A stretch of DNA of 64,000 nucleotides, from NCBI GenBank assembly GCA_009192285.1, contig WBVU01000004.1, positions 4,238,001 through 4,302,000 of the forward strand. Reading direction: 5' to 3'. The DNA comes from Morchella semilibera (Eukaryota; Ascomycota; Pezizomycetes; Pezizales; Morchellaceae). This document shows positions 11,757 to 23,550 of this stretch, one piece after another. The first letter of the stretch is position 1, and each line of letters begins with the position of its first letter. Position numbers and translations under genes: made by a program. Below the pieces are notes generated by a model. It did not search any database and was not told the origin of the DNA. It worked only from the letters and a program-made list of their open reading frames with translations.

Positions 11757-13098
11757 ATGTCCCATCGCCTTGGTTCCAACGCACCGCCGATACCATGGTT
11801 AACTCATCCCCGGAACTTTATAAAGACCCATCTAGGTCATCTAAGTGACCATCTAGGTGGTCATCACCATACACATCATACACCAGAACCATTGCGGATA
11901 TAGTGAGGAGCAACCTCTCGATTTTTAAGGAGTTTATTCTAATAAAAATTGATAGTACAAATGGAGTTTACTACCCAAATTGGCGAATTTACAAAAACGA
12001 ACCTCCAAGCTCCTTGACGTTGGGGTTGATCTCACATGTCTTCTACTCCTTCGCTTGGGTTAAGCCGTGTGGAACTGTTTATGTATGACTGGTCAGATGG
12101 TGTGGGATCCATTGCAAGTTTAGGATGCTGATTGGCTGCAGCTGAGCGACGAATGGGCAGATTCACAGATCGATGTCGACGGGACCAAGGGGTGTTTGAG
12201 GTCTTTTCAGGAGCTGAAGGCAAAACATGGGCATCTGAAGGTTATTCTTTCGATTGGGGGGGGCGGGAAAGGAAGTGATAACTTCGCCGCCGTAGCTGCA
12301 ACTCAAGAAGGTCGTGAGAGATTTGCTTCGACAGCGAGGGAGCTAGTTGTGGAGTATGGGTTGGACGGAATAGATAGTTTGTGCCCACTGTGGTATTTTT
12401 ACTTAATGAGCTAACACTTCAGAATAGTTGATTGGGAGCACCCGGCTGATCATAGGCAAGGTCGAGATTATATCTCCCTGCTCCAATCTATCCGCCGCTA
12501 CCTCCCTGCACCACAATACATCCTGACATCGGCATTGCCAGCTGGTGAATGGGCCCTTCAAAACATTGATCTTTCTGTTGCTCATCACTATCTTGATTTT
12601 ATCAATTTGATGTCATATGATTTTTCAGGGCCTTGGGTTCCCTCATCAGGACACCAAGCCCAGCTCTTCTCGCCACGGCATGCCCACTGTGATGAAGCTA
12701 AGCTTTCTGCTCATTCGGCCACCTCCTACCTTAGGTCAAAGTCCGTACCAGCTGCGAAAATTCTTATGGGTATCCCCGCTTATGGTCGCTCTTTCCTTGG
12801 TTGCCATAACGTTGGCCAGAAGTATTCTGGATCTGCGGGCGAAGAAGGAACTTTCGAATACAAAGATTTACCGAGGCCAGGAGCAACCGAGTACGTAGAT
12901 AAAACCTTGGGCGCTGCCTTTTGTGTTGGTGGTGATGGGGGGTTCGTTACATACGACAATCCAGAGACTGCCAGGATGAAGGCCCAGTACGCGAAGGAGA
13001 ACGGGTTAGGAGGGGTATTCTTTTGGACCGGGACTGCAGACGTCAAAGGGCCTAGAAGTTTGATCGAAGCCACCTTTAGCTGTCTACATTCGGGCTAA
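11757..13098 (+). CDS. GH18 chitinase, non-secreted (ChiB-like subgroup)
   Basis: Four exons: 11757-11902, 11956-12082, 12142-12376 and 12428-13098, with introns of 53, 59 and 51 nt, give 392 residues. The protein hydrolyses beta-1,4-linked N-acetylglucosamine chains. The TIM-barrel motifs are complete: VYYPNWRIYK, SHVFYSFAW, VILSIGGGG, the catalytic DGIDIDWE (166-173, acid/base Glu173), LMSYDFSGPW and the late FFWTGTADV. The third intron splits the catalytic motif: the exon ends after GAT-A and the next exon starts TT-GAT-TGG-GAG, which restores D-I-D-W-E exactly. There is no signal peptide and no chitin-binding module, as in intracellular fungal chitinases linked to autolysis and wall remodelling. 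The leader is unusual: about 48 residues, with many histidines around 29-42. The product could also be released on autolysis. Confidence 0.88.
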
Positions 13099-15343
13099 GA
13101 AGCACTTGTGATCATAACCGGCTTATAACTGGATCTACTTTTTTTCCTAGCTTTGTTTCATTTCTGGAGATACTATCTTCCAACCGGGCACGGGGATCAT
13201 TCGGAATGGGGAGTTTACATATCATCTTAACTTCAAATTTTCTTCTTTTCACACTATTATCCTTTATGAATCGAGTTGGCGTTCACTGAACCGAGAATTT
13301 CTTTCTTTCTTGCTTACTTGCTTTTTCTTTTGGCCTTGAGATTCTATCTTCAAGCTTACAACCGACTCAACCCAGAACTCAGAGCGGATTAACTTGCAAA
13401 TACGTACACACATGTATATTTTCTCACAATATCCAGGGCTGTGATCGACTACATAGCATACCGGCACTTGTTGCTTTTCCTTAATTTCACGGCGCACCTT
13501 CCATATAACTGAATGGAATCCACAGATATGTCAACCAGATCCTCAGAGAATGATTTAAAATTGCGGATTCGACTGAGGCCCACATGACCAGCTATATATT
13601 ACCACCCCCCACCCTGTGAAAAGTTTCGTGCCTGGTTATCCCACCACTAACTCCTTGTACCGAAAAGACCATGAGATTTTCCGGAGAAGGACATTTTAGG
13701 GTGCTGTAGATCGTAAGCACGCATTCAGCCCCATAAGACTGAGTAGAGTGAGTAGTATTTCCTCCAATCATTTCGCACACAAGGGCTCATGTAATATATG
13801 TAATGACACCACATGTAGCTAGACTAGAGTTCTGTGCTCTAATTCAGAAGGTATGCATGCACCTGCCACGCGACGTGTCTATGCAATCGGTTTCATGCGC
13901 CTAAGTACATCTGGGTACTGGCACCGTACTACTCCGCCCTACCTACATGTACATACCATAAAACCCAGGTACTCTAGGTCCAGTTACGAATCGTTTGCAC
14001 TAGCATCGCCATTATATTAATTCCAAATATTCTAGCAGACGCATCTATTTACTATATTAGAATATTAAAATACGCACCTACATTATACATTAACACTGCC
14101 GGCGGTACAGACAGTCTAGGCAAGTACTATAGAGATAATCCGGAGGATCCTAGATACATATCCAAATCCACCCATGTTTCTAAAGACAGAGGGCAAGCAC
14201 ATAAGTACATGTACCTACACATAGGTGCAGTGTGCCTGTCTTTCCACAACGTACATAAGCTATGTATGTACTACATGTATGTAGTCAACCTCGGATGGCT
14301 AAATGCAAGATCGAGATTAATGGGCCCGCATGTGATTATAATTCCACCTCACAGGTCTGTATAATTGATTATGCTGATACATACATGCAGCTTGACATAG
14401 TCCAGTTACATAAGTGCGTGTGTGTGTTTGGGGGCTGGCTACATGTAGTGATATTTAGTCATGTGAAATCACTCGACCTTCACAAGAACCTGTATTGGTA
14501 CGTACATACATAACGGGTGGCACAATTTCTTGTTTGAGGCAATATCTAGAGTCGAGTCGCCCCTCTGTTCTAATAGCCGAAAATTACCCCACACTCTTGG
14601 AGCCGAAGATACAGTTGATCTACTGCTTCACCTACCCTTTGCTCTATAATTAGTGTTCTAAGTATAGTTATCACCGCGAATATATTAGAACTAACCTCAT
14701 TCCTCTAGTACATGTAAATATCGATATTTTCCAAGTTCTTACTTTGGTAGATCTGATCACTCCTTTGAAACCGGCCGGCCATCGATCTACATATACAGAC
14801 TGCAACTCATCTGTAAAATTGCAGATATAGATGGATATATGCGATGCATTAACCAAAAAAAAATCGATTGATTAATTGTTTTCACACAACATATGACGAC
14901 GATCTACGGGCATGCGGGGGTTTCATGGCCAAACTAATGCACCTACAATCTCTGGAGAATATCCGGGATGAAGATCTACCGCACAGAAATGCCCAAGCCA
15001 TTTCCAGAGATTCTTATACCGAGAGTATTGACGAAGTGCGGGATAAGTTTCAGCTTCCCTCTTCTCTTGCAGGTCAATGGCTCTTTCCGTGGAGTTTGCC
15101 ATGGTACATACAGATGTGTCGGGTTGATGATCCCTCCCGGAGATACTTTTGTGACAAATCAGACACCTCTGAGTCCAAGCGGCGGTATCATTATGAAACT
15201 AGGTTGCGAAGCAAGTAATTAGTATATTTAGTGAGGTAATTTGGAACCAGATGAAACATTTGCCTGGGATATTGGTCTTGCCTTCGACGGGCCCTAAACA
15301 TTCCTAGAACATAAGTACATTCTAACTAGCGTACAATGCAAAG

Positions 15344-15427
15344 CAGAAAATGCAAGTGACAATACAGGGATTATTTGTATGGAGCGGCGCCGCTCTGCCA
15401 TACAAATAACCCTATTGCATTTTCTGG
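15344..15427. repeat. imperfect palindrome / foldback hairpin
   Basis: Two arms pair around a GGCGCC centre. The inner arm GGATTATTTGTATGG pairs with CCATACAAATAACC, followed by AGCGGC/GCCGCT. The outer arm CAGAAAATGCA pairs with TGCATTTTCTG, with a bulge in the left arm. It could be a small foldback element or a transcribed hairpin; no target-site duplication is evident. Confidence 0.55.
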
Positions 15428-15647
15428 TTCTTTCGACTCCCACCCCAAGTACATACAATTGAGCATTCCACAACAGCAAGGGGGTTACCCACACCTATAC
15501 AGGGTATATTTATGTATGCGATAGCGTAATAGCTACATGTAGGCTATACGAAGTAGGTCGTTGTAAGCTGTACCCTCTGAGGTCCTGACATGTCTCGGGA
15601 ATGACGATCTCTATAAAATAAGAAATTCACAAATTGCTTTTTTTCCG

Positions 15648-15649
<2 letters not shown>

Positions 15650-15679
<30 letters not shown>
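15650..15679 (+). repeat. poly-A tract
   Basis: About 30 consecutive A residues followed by an A/G-rich stretch. It could be a microsatellite or the tail of an old retroposed sequence. No recognisable body lies directly upstream. Confidence 0.6.
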
Positions 15680-15680
<1 letters not shown>

Positions 15681-17176
15681 GAAGATGAAAAAAGAAGAAA
15701 AGTTTGCGTACCTACATGCCACTACAGCATTCTCTGCTGACTCATCCAGGACCTAATTTGTAGGAGCTCCAGGAGCACCATTACGTACAGATCCCAACTT
15801 TAACCACTACCACCACAGGACAAGTTCAAAGACATTCTTTCTCTTTTGTGAGGAGCAGGCATAGCCACATCGTATATGGTATGGTGGTAAGCTGCAGACA
15901 CGTAATGAAGAACTGAAAAAAGAAAGGGAAGAAAGGGCCCTGAGGTTGTACTACACAAATCAAATCATTTTGCATCATCATGTATGTGCATATATTCCAA
16001 CGGGCGAGCGGGAAGACCAAGGGATCCCTAGGCTCGTTTTGGACCAGGAAAATCCATTAATAGTAGAGTACCATCAAACAGAGTCTGACTAATTTTAATA
16101 TTGCGTCTTGCCAAAAAGATTAGCCTAGTTGTGATCCGCCCTAGATTGAGGTGAAAACTGACTATAGTACTAGCCGTGATATCTTTTTTTTGGGTACTCT
16201 ATTTATTTTCACGCAAAGTGGCATGTTTTATCAGGGATTGGAATTTATTTGTGCCTTTGAAAGGAGTTTTCCTGAGTGTTTAGTAGGTGTTGGGGACGTA
16301 CAGTACTGGCGCTCCCTTAGATTAAATATATATCCGAATTAACGGAATATTGTATATATATATGCGTACATATTCTAATATGGAGGCAATCTATATGTGC
16401 TCAATAACGCATTCAGCCATTCTACGGGTAAAATGTTTACCTAATTAAACCATTCTGCCTCATATCATTCAATTTGACAAGACTGTATCTATTCACTCAC
16501 TCGTGAGAAATATATACGGGGCAGGTGTTGCGAGAAATCCCAATATATTTCCTCTTGCTTTCTTAGAGTTTCTTGGAATCAGCTGGGGTGACCTGCATGT
16601 GGGAGGCTATTGGGGAGCTCAAGAAGTAGAGTTAATAATGATTCTATTAGGAAGTTCGGGGGGGACCTCTGTAAATACGGAAATAGCTACCTTAGCTTCA
16701 TGTTATACAATAAGCTTATTAAGCGTTTCTTCGGTACGTTAGTCATCTATAGTACTAGTCTACGTGTTTTAATCGTTATGAAAAATTCCCTACATGATCA
16801 CTTTAGGAGTTATCCATATGAAATAGTGTAGGGAAACTACATGTAGTTATAGGTATAAAACGCGATAATATATAAAAAAGAAAACACAAGCTTAGAAGCC
16901 TCCCTGGAAACCCATTGATAAAATCAACAAAGCAACAAACAGGGAAACCCATGTCGGTGATATTTAATCACATAATATCACTCGGCACCTCAATCAGGCT
17001 ATGTTTTGTAATATTAGTACTATAGAGAGGACTGGACAGTACGAGATTTGTTGGTTAACTGACTGCGTGACTATAGAAATGTCCTATATACTAATAAATT
17101 AAACATACTATGCCCTCATGGTAGTGACATAAATACTGGAGAATAGGCCTGGGCACAGGTTAACACTATATATGTA

Positions 17177-17403
17177 CAGCCCTGTTCGAAAAGTCCCGGC
17201 ACCCTGCTATATTATATCTGTTTATGAATTCTAACCAACCAACAACCATTTCTCCTGCCCATACTCAAAAATTGATGTGTATGGCCGTAATGAAGACATT
17301 GTAGCTCTCTGTTATTATAGTCATAGTAATGGGAGAATTAGAAAATAGAAGAAACACCCTCGTACTTTTGACCCGGGGTGCCAGGACTTTTCGAACGGGG
17401 CTG
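17177..17403. mobile_element. Tc1/mariner-type MITE with about 28-bp terminal inverted repeats
   Basis: A 227-bp element. The left end CAGCCCTGTTCGAAAAGTCC and the inverted right end CAGCCCCGTTCGAAAAGTCC match over about 28 bp with two differences, and each end is flanked by TA (17175-17176 and 17404-17405). TA duplication and the CAG start are hallmarks of Tc1/mariner/pogo elements. The interior has no coding capacity, so the element is non-autonomous. The small divergence between the two ends suggests a fairly recent or well-preserved insertion. Confidence 0.85.
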
Positions 17404-17405
17404 TA

Positions 17406-18121
17406 CATACTATTGTTATTAAATTATTAATTGTGCTAGGCCAAGTATTATTTGATTGATTAGTTATCAAGTAGATCAGGACGTATGTCGAGTAGCAGCT
17501 TCCAGGTCTGGGGAGATATACGGTTACTATTTGCCGGTGCCGGAAGCCAGCCAAGGACCAGGAGTGATATCCTATACAAGTTCACTGTTGTTGTGTCCTT
17601 AGTATATAAGCCACCTTCATTGCATTGTAGTTAAGTCAATCGACGAAACCCTCTACATTCAATACCTACATTTAGTACCAAGATCAAAAAAAAAAATACA
17701 CAAAGCACAAAACAGCATAAGAAAAAGAAGACAGAATCTGAAAGTAGCTATGTATAGTATAAATAATATACATTTATTTACCTCACTCGATCAGACGTCT
17801 AATCATCAGTACCCAAATCACAAAAACCAAACCGAACGGACCGAACAAGACAAGATGAAACAAACCCCACCAACCCCAGGAAAAGGAAAAACTAGAACCA
17901 GCACCATAGCCAATATATAGCCCAGAAAGAAATAAAAAAAAAGGAGGTGTTAGAATTTAATGGAGCTCTCACATAGTTTCTCCTAAAGGTCAACCCTTAT
18001 ACATGCGCAAACCCTCTCTACGTTTTCAACTGATTCATGAATCGAATAAGATTTTAGGTTAGGTTAATTAAATATCTTCCTTCCCTGCCTCTGTCAAACA
18101 CCCCATTATGTCAGCTTGCGT
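17406..18121. other. intergenic, 3' flank of the TVP38 gene
   Basis: AT-rich, A-rich near 17687-17720 and 17930-17945. No gene or further repeat is supported. Confidence 0.5.
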
Positions 18122-19540
18122 TTATGGCAGAGCAATAGCGCCCCGCCCCTCCCTCCCACTCCTCTCAAGTTCCACACTGTCTTCCATACCGTATCCCGTA
18201 TCACCCGTCTCCTCCTCGCTACTGCCTAAAAGATCATCACTTTCCCCGTCTTCGTCACTTGAAGAAACGTCACTGAAGATTCCTGCCTGTTCCAACTCGT
18301 CCCCTTCGACAAGGCCAGCTACCAGGCCAGCTGCTGTAGCGGCGTGGGGGTCTAGGGACTCGTCATCGGTGAATTGAGCTGACGAAGGCGTACGGCCGGA
18401 TGGGGAGACCATTGTGCCACGAAGGCGAGCGCGCTCCTCGGCTTCGAGTTGATTTGCACGCTTTATCGTGCGTTTGTAGATTAACCACCCCGTAAGGACC
18501 CCGAGAAGTATACCTATGAGGGCAATCAATTATATGAATTTGAACGTGTAGAGTGACAATTACCTCCAATAATACTAGAGTAGTTAAGTAATTTTGTCTT
18601 GGTGTCCATCTTCTGGTCTGCTTCTGCTAACCTTGCCAGCCTCTCACCGATGAAAACGTGGATCATAAGTTTGGGCGTCGCGCATGCGGTGGCTAGCATA
18701 AATGCCCACGGCGTAACCGTGGGGAAAGTACTCATCGCACCATTCCCGATACTGTAAGGCAACGGACACAGTCTAATCATACACAATAGTTTAATCCCAT
18801 CATGTTTTAGAGTAAGACTTAGTGCCGCAAAACGCTTATCAGTGGCTACCATCCTTTTTGAAAAGTTTTGGAAGAACTGGCGACAGGCCACAAATGCAGA
18901 AGTTGCCCCAAGAATTGTGGCTGCGGCGACTATGAACCAGCCATTGGGGAAACCGTATATAAAGCCAGCGAGGGTGACGGAGGTTGAGTAACCGATCATG
19001 GGTGGGAATGCCGAGATGTAGCACATTGTAAAGATCAATAACCACCCGGCTCGCATTTGTCTAAAGATCGTCCGTCCATCAGCTCTTTGACCCTCACCCA
19101 ACCACTAACTCAAAACGGGAATCAAGAACAGAGCTCCAGGGGGAAGCTCACCTAAGCTTGCTGGCAATCGGCAGCATAGCATGTAAAATCTGCGAATGAA
19201 ATACCAGCATCAAAATCGCACTCACGGTCACAAACAATACCAGCAATAACCCCAGAATCTTTTGCTGCAACGTCAACTTCCTCACTCTCTTTTTTGCCCA
19301 TCGCTGCAGTTTTACTGTCCGCCGCTTCGCATCCCCAAATAAAGTTCTCTTTGTTTTTGGATGTGATGCGACTGATGCAGGACGTGACCTCCGTGGATGA
19401 GTCCAGCGGGGTACTGGAGGTGCTGTTGCCGCTGTTGATGGTGGATGGTTATCTGCTGGTGTGTATAGAACGCCGGAATGCCGGGGATTTTGTGACATTG
19501 TTTGTATTTCTCTGAATAGAGGTTTTGGTGAAGACTTCAA
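18122..19540 (-). CDS. TVP38/TMEM64-family (VTT domain) membrane protein
   Basis: Three exons on the minus strand: 19540-19152, 19084-18564 and 18513-18122 (introns 67 and 50 nt), 433 residues. Tvp38 relatives are multi-pass Golgi/endosomal membrane proteins of the DedA/VTT superfamily, some of which act as lipid scramblases. The order is a basic Ser/Pro-rich cytosolic N-terminus, a first membrane helix (LGLLLVLFVTVSAILMLVF), and then the VTT core with FPPMIGYSTSVTLAGFIYGFP, FVACRQFF and IRLCPLPYSIGNGAMS, where the conserved R-x-x-P re-entrant segment is seen as RLCPLPYS. A last helix (ILLGVLTGWLIYK) follows, then a long acidic Ser/Asp-rich tail. The start is the first ATG of the frame; a second ATG 14 codons later is possible. 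It stands alone between long gene-poor regions. Confidence 0.85.
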
Positions 19541-21208
19541 AGGGGTTTCTCAGGTTGTGATAGGGTCCGAGGGGTGTAGGTAGAGTAGAGGTTGAAGAGG
19601 TGAGAGCCTTGGGGTGAGTGATATTCGCTATTGCCGTAGGTACGAGCTTACTCTTCTAGAGCAGGTATCTGCTACACCCACCACCCCAGCTCACTCATTA
19701 GAGATGATGAGTGATGCGTGTGGGTGACGACGTAAGCGGCTGTGGCGTATGCCGTACTCCGGTGCAGGTGTGCCACAGCTAAAGCCACGCGGGGAGGATT
19801 GTAAGTTATTTGCGGCTGTAATTACCGTACTCTAGAGGTCTTTAAATAGATACATGTATGTACCATATTGAATGTGTTTAAGCTCCGTGTCAGCCCAATT
19901 ACCTACAGACACGGTCAGGAACTGAGATTCAGTGTCATTCTCGGAGAAGATCAATCAAGATGTGATTGTAAGCGGGGCCGTGGCTGCTTTAATCGAGTTA
20001 CATATTTCAGTGACTTCTTCAGAGGTACATGTACCTATATAGCTACATACATGTAGGAAGTACTACATACAACAATGCTGGTATCAACATGGCTCTAATG
20101 CCCAATTTGGCCCTAAAACAGGGCCTAAAGTACAATTAAGCCCCCGTCCATGGCCCAATATTAATAAAATAAGCTTTAGAGGATCACCAAAGAGAATATC
20201 GACAGTGCTGAACTCTACCCCAAATCTCCCACAATTACAAGCCTCTTGTTTAGTACATGTAACCATCTATTCCACCCGCCGGTATTTCGGCGTACCCCTC
20301 CCTCGCCTACTCGCCTATTCGGTAAATTTACCTGAAACTTACTGCTGGGTTAGGGTTGGCCCTATTCTGATTCGGAATAGCTACGGAGTTTACTCTGGCA
20401 CAGCCTCCTGATGCGGGGTTAAGGCGAGATCTCTTGTCCCGTAGAAATTGCTTATATATTCGATTGAGCTTAGGCCCGGTGTGCGGCAGTGGAACCTATC
20501 ACTACCATCTGACGACTTTTGACCGGAAATATCAGTTTTGTAGGGTGTCGAGATGGTATTTTCAACTTATTGGTTCCCTTTAGTCGTTAAGAGCCATGTT
20601 TTTTTTTGTTTTTTGTGCTGTGCTTGAGGTTTCCCGATACTATCATGGCTAGTGCTCCTGTATTCCTATATCAATATATCTTCTGAGTTATCAACTGGAA
20701 TATACATAGGGGGTTTTCCAATCAGTTCTCACAAGGAAAAGTGACTTTCTAAAATGTGAACATTAGTATTCTGCCAGATGTAGTATCCTACTAGGTAGTA
20801 AAATTATGGGTATTAGTGATACGCAACTTTATTTTGTCTTTATTGAGATAACTGAAATTTATGAACAAAATATTAAAAGCGGTTCATTTGCCCCTGTGGG
20901 CACGGACCACTGCACCATTGGTTATAAATGATGTTTCTGGTTGATATTTCGAATATTAGACGGACCGTGCTCTGCTTGATTCAGAGAATTGATCGAGGCT
21001 CGTGTAGATAACATTCCACAAGAAGACCAGCCTAGAGATGTAGCTAGGTGGAATAATTACCATAGGTAGAAGTTCTAAATTTGAGCAGCTAGAATAAAAT
21101 ACCATAGAGTGCCTAGGAATGAGGAATCGGTGCTCCGATCCGCGATCTTTAGAGTCCATAGGTACATGTACCTACATGTATGTTGCATATCGCGCGGCTC
21201 TTTAGATA

Positions 21209-21690
21209 CAGTCGCACCTCGTTATGTCGTTAGCGTATTCTGGGGGCCAAACCCCTACGAGATAGCAAATATATGAGACAGCAAATAGTTTTTGTGGAGA
21301 AGAGCAGTACCTGTCCCTCAAATCCGTACGAGACAGCAAGAGATCCGAGATATCGACTGTATGTATATGTTCCATCAATTATTACTGACCAGCAGTTCAA
21401 TTGTGGAAAAACGGGTGCATATAGATAATCTACCACCAGAGGACCTGGCCCAAGTGCCGACTGTTTCAAAGCTTTGGCCCTTGCTTCTCGTGGCCCACTG
21501 CTAGAGTGGACAGTTCTACAGCAAGCTGTCCGGGTTCGGTCCGAAAATTTATGCATGCATGCGAATGAACCTTTTTTCAACAGCCTAGCGCCACGTTTTT
21601 CGCCACTTTTTCTTTGCATGTATGGATGGGTTCGTGATGTGTTTGATGCCACATGTGCCGTATGCCGCAAGTTAAAGTAACCATTCAACT
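21209..21690 (+). mobile_element. truncated pogo/Tigger-like DNA transposon remnant
   Basis: CAGTCGCACCTCGTTATGTC directly after TA (21207-21208) looks like the left terminal repeat of pogo/Tigger elements, which begin CAG...ACCTCGTTATA. About 260 bp further, the plus frame near 21470-21595 reads ALASRGPLLEWTVLQQA and later EPFFNSLAP, reminiscent of the CENP-B/Tc5-type helix-turn-helix that opens pogo transposases. No DDE region and no matching right end were found, so the element is a fragment. The family call rests on short stretches. Confidence 0.4.
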
Positions 21691-23033
21691 ATTGTATTGT
21701 ACCTAATTGTGTAAGTAAAAATCGTATTTCTCAATAAATCTTTGGTTTTCAACTCAACAAGTGATATATCAAAAAGGGCACGTGCGAAGTTTTATGTGCC
21801 GCAAAACCCGCAGAAGTTCATAGGCACTCTAGATACCAAGTTCTAAACACCACTGGATTCCTGCATTACTTTATTTTCTTCGGGCTGCAACCCAATACCA
21901 GGGATTGGCTCGATCTGCAAAAAAGAATATATCACGAGACCGGCTAGGTCAAGCCTTTTTCAGACGGGACGGCAAAACGCCCAGGGGTAACGTTACGGTC
22001 GTAAAAACTATTTGTTGAGGCCTCTGCAGGTACTCGAGTGGTAGGTTTGAGCATGTACCTACATGTACATTCATACTCTAATGTTATGGTCTGCTGAGCT
22101 GGTGAGAATCATTAGTCTCGGAATAGCTGAGAATATCCTGATGAGCATTGGTGATGATTAATCTAATCTATTGCCCCGGGCCTTTGAGTGGGGAAGGGTA
22201 CTATAGATAAAGGCTGTCGTACAGTAAGAATTGTGTAGGGATATGTTCATGCCATCGATATTAGAACTTAATTGGATTTTCGGGTGTGTAATGAATATCA
22301 ATCAGTATATTTGACTTTTGTGAGCCAGTAGCGGAGAGCTTCCTAGCCTTCTTTCATGGACTAGGTAAGGTGTAGGGTCGCTGTAGTGAAGGATTGGTGG
22401 CTATGAAAGGTGACGCTAGCCTTGCATGAGGGCAAGAAGCATGAACGCGGCGGTCGACGGAGAAACAAAATGCGGTCGATGCTCTAATTGAGGTCGATAG
22501 TCGGACTATGAAACCTAGAGTATTCTGGCCCTGATTTATGAGGCGAGATGATGCCTGGAAAAGAGAGGTACGTAGGTACTTTTTCTGTGTGGGGTTGGGG
22601 GGGGGGGGGGGGTTGGAGTTGGTTGACGGGGAGTGATCGTGGGATTAACAGCTGCTAGAGATAATAGTTTAAACTGGCTTCAGCTCTGACAGGTTCCCGG
22701 ACATAGGAAATTACATACAAATACTCTAACGAAGCATTGATACCCAAGCTGACGGGATTTCCAAGCAAGCACTTCCGCGAATATATGAACTCTGGGGTAC
22801 CCCACCTCTAGTATCACAGCTCAGAGTAGAATGTGGTTGCTGGTTGCTGACGCGCAAGTACATACCGTAGTAAAGTATCCCACTCTAGGTAAAGCCAGGG
22901 CACTGGCGGCAGTAGCCGGCCCCTCTTGGAAATTCCCAACTCCCACCCTACATGTAGCTGAGGTGCTTCCTCGTAGCCTTCCCGCTCCGGCTATCACACC
23001 TGAGAAGGGGGAGTGAATGATCAGGAAGAGGGA

Positions 23034-23099
23034 ATAAGAAGAGAAGTGGAAGAAGAAGTGGAAGGAGAAGTGGAAGGAGAGGTGGAAGGAGAAGTGGAA
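23034..23099 (+). repeat. GAAGTGGAAGGA-type tandem repeat
   Basis: About five imperfect copies of a 12-bp purine-rich unit, roughly 450 bp upstream of the CCCH-Smr gene. Confidence 0.7.
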
Positions 23100-23213
23100 A
23101 TATCTACGTGCTTCATAAAATAGAAGTTTTCTAACTAAATTCTACTTGTGCTGGGCTCGTTTTCTATTCTTTTGGCGTCATCCACCCCCACCCCCGTACA
23201 TATCGCACTCCCC

Positions 23214-23440
23214 CCCGTCGTTCCAGGTCTACACCTATCAGTTATTCTCAACTGACAACGACATCCTCCCATCGACCCCCTTTCCTTCCCTTCCTTCTAA
23301 ACCTGATCAATAACTCTCGTTCTTGCTCATCTCAGGTCATTCCTTTGCTTCAGCTCTTTTCATCGTTATCCCCTCCTCCCTCACTGCTTATCGTTTATCT
23401 TCGAAACCTTAATCTCGGAATCTTTGCTGCAACGACCCCT
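23214..23440 (+). promoter_or_regulatory. CT-rich promoter/leader region
   Basis: C/T-rich sequence with CCCTTTCCTTCCCTTCCTTC-like tracts 110-340 bp upstream of the ATG of the CCCH-Smr gene; typical fungal promoter composition. Confidence 0.35.
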
Positions 23441-23550
23441 CCACCCCTTTTGTTGTGCAACAGAAAGGACACGGTTGATCATTGTTTTGAACAACCCTTA
23501 TCCCCGAACTCACATCTGAGGGATCTTCGGATAGCTTCCTCGCGCTCACA

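Larger units (their letters stand above)
13099..17176. other. long intergenic stretch with repeats, no supported gene
   Basis: AT-rich DNA downstream of the chitinase. It contains many TACATGTA palindromes, a hairpin element (15344-15427) and a poly-A tract (about 15650-15679), listed separately. A strong splice acceptor (CTTCCCTCTTCTCTTGCAG, ending near 15072) is followed by an open stretch that reads VNGSFRGVCHGTYRCVG and stops at about 15222. It could be a terminal exon of a small cysteine-bearing protein, but I found no first exon. Confidence 0.4.
19541..23213. other. intergenic with transposon remnant and simple repeats
   Basis: Between the divergently placed TVP38 and CCCH-Smr genes. 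It holds a pogo-like remnant (about 21209-21690), a G-run of about 17 bases near 22598-22612, a GAAGTG-type tandem repeat at 23034-23099 and several TACATGTA palindromes. No host gene is supported. Confidence 0.5.
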
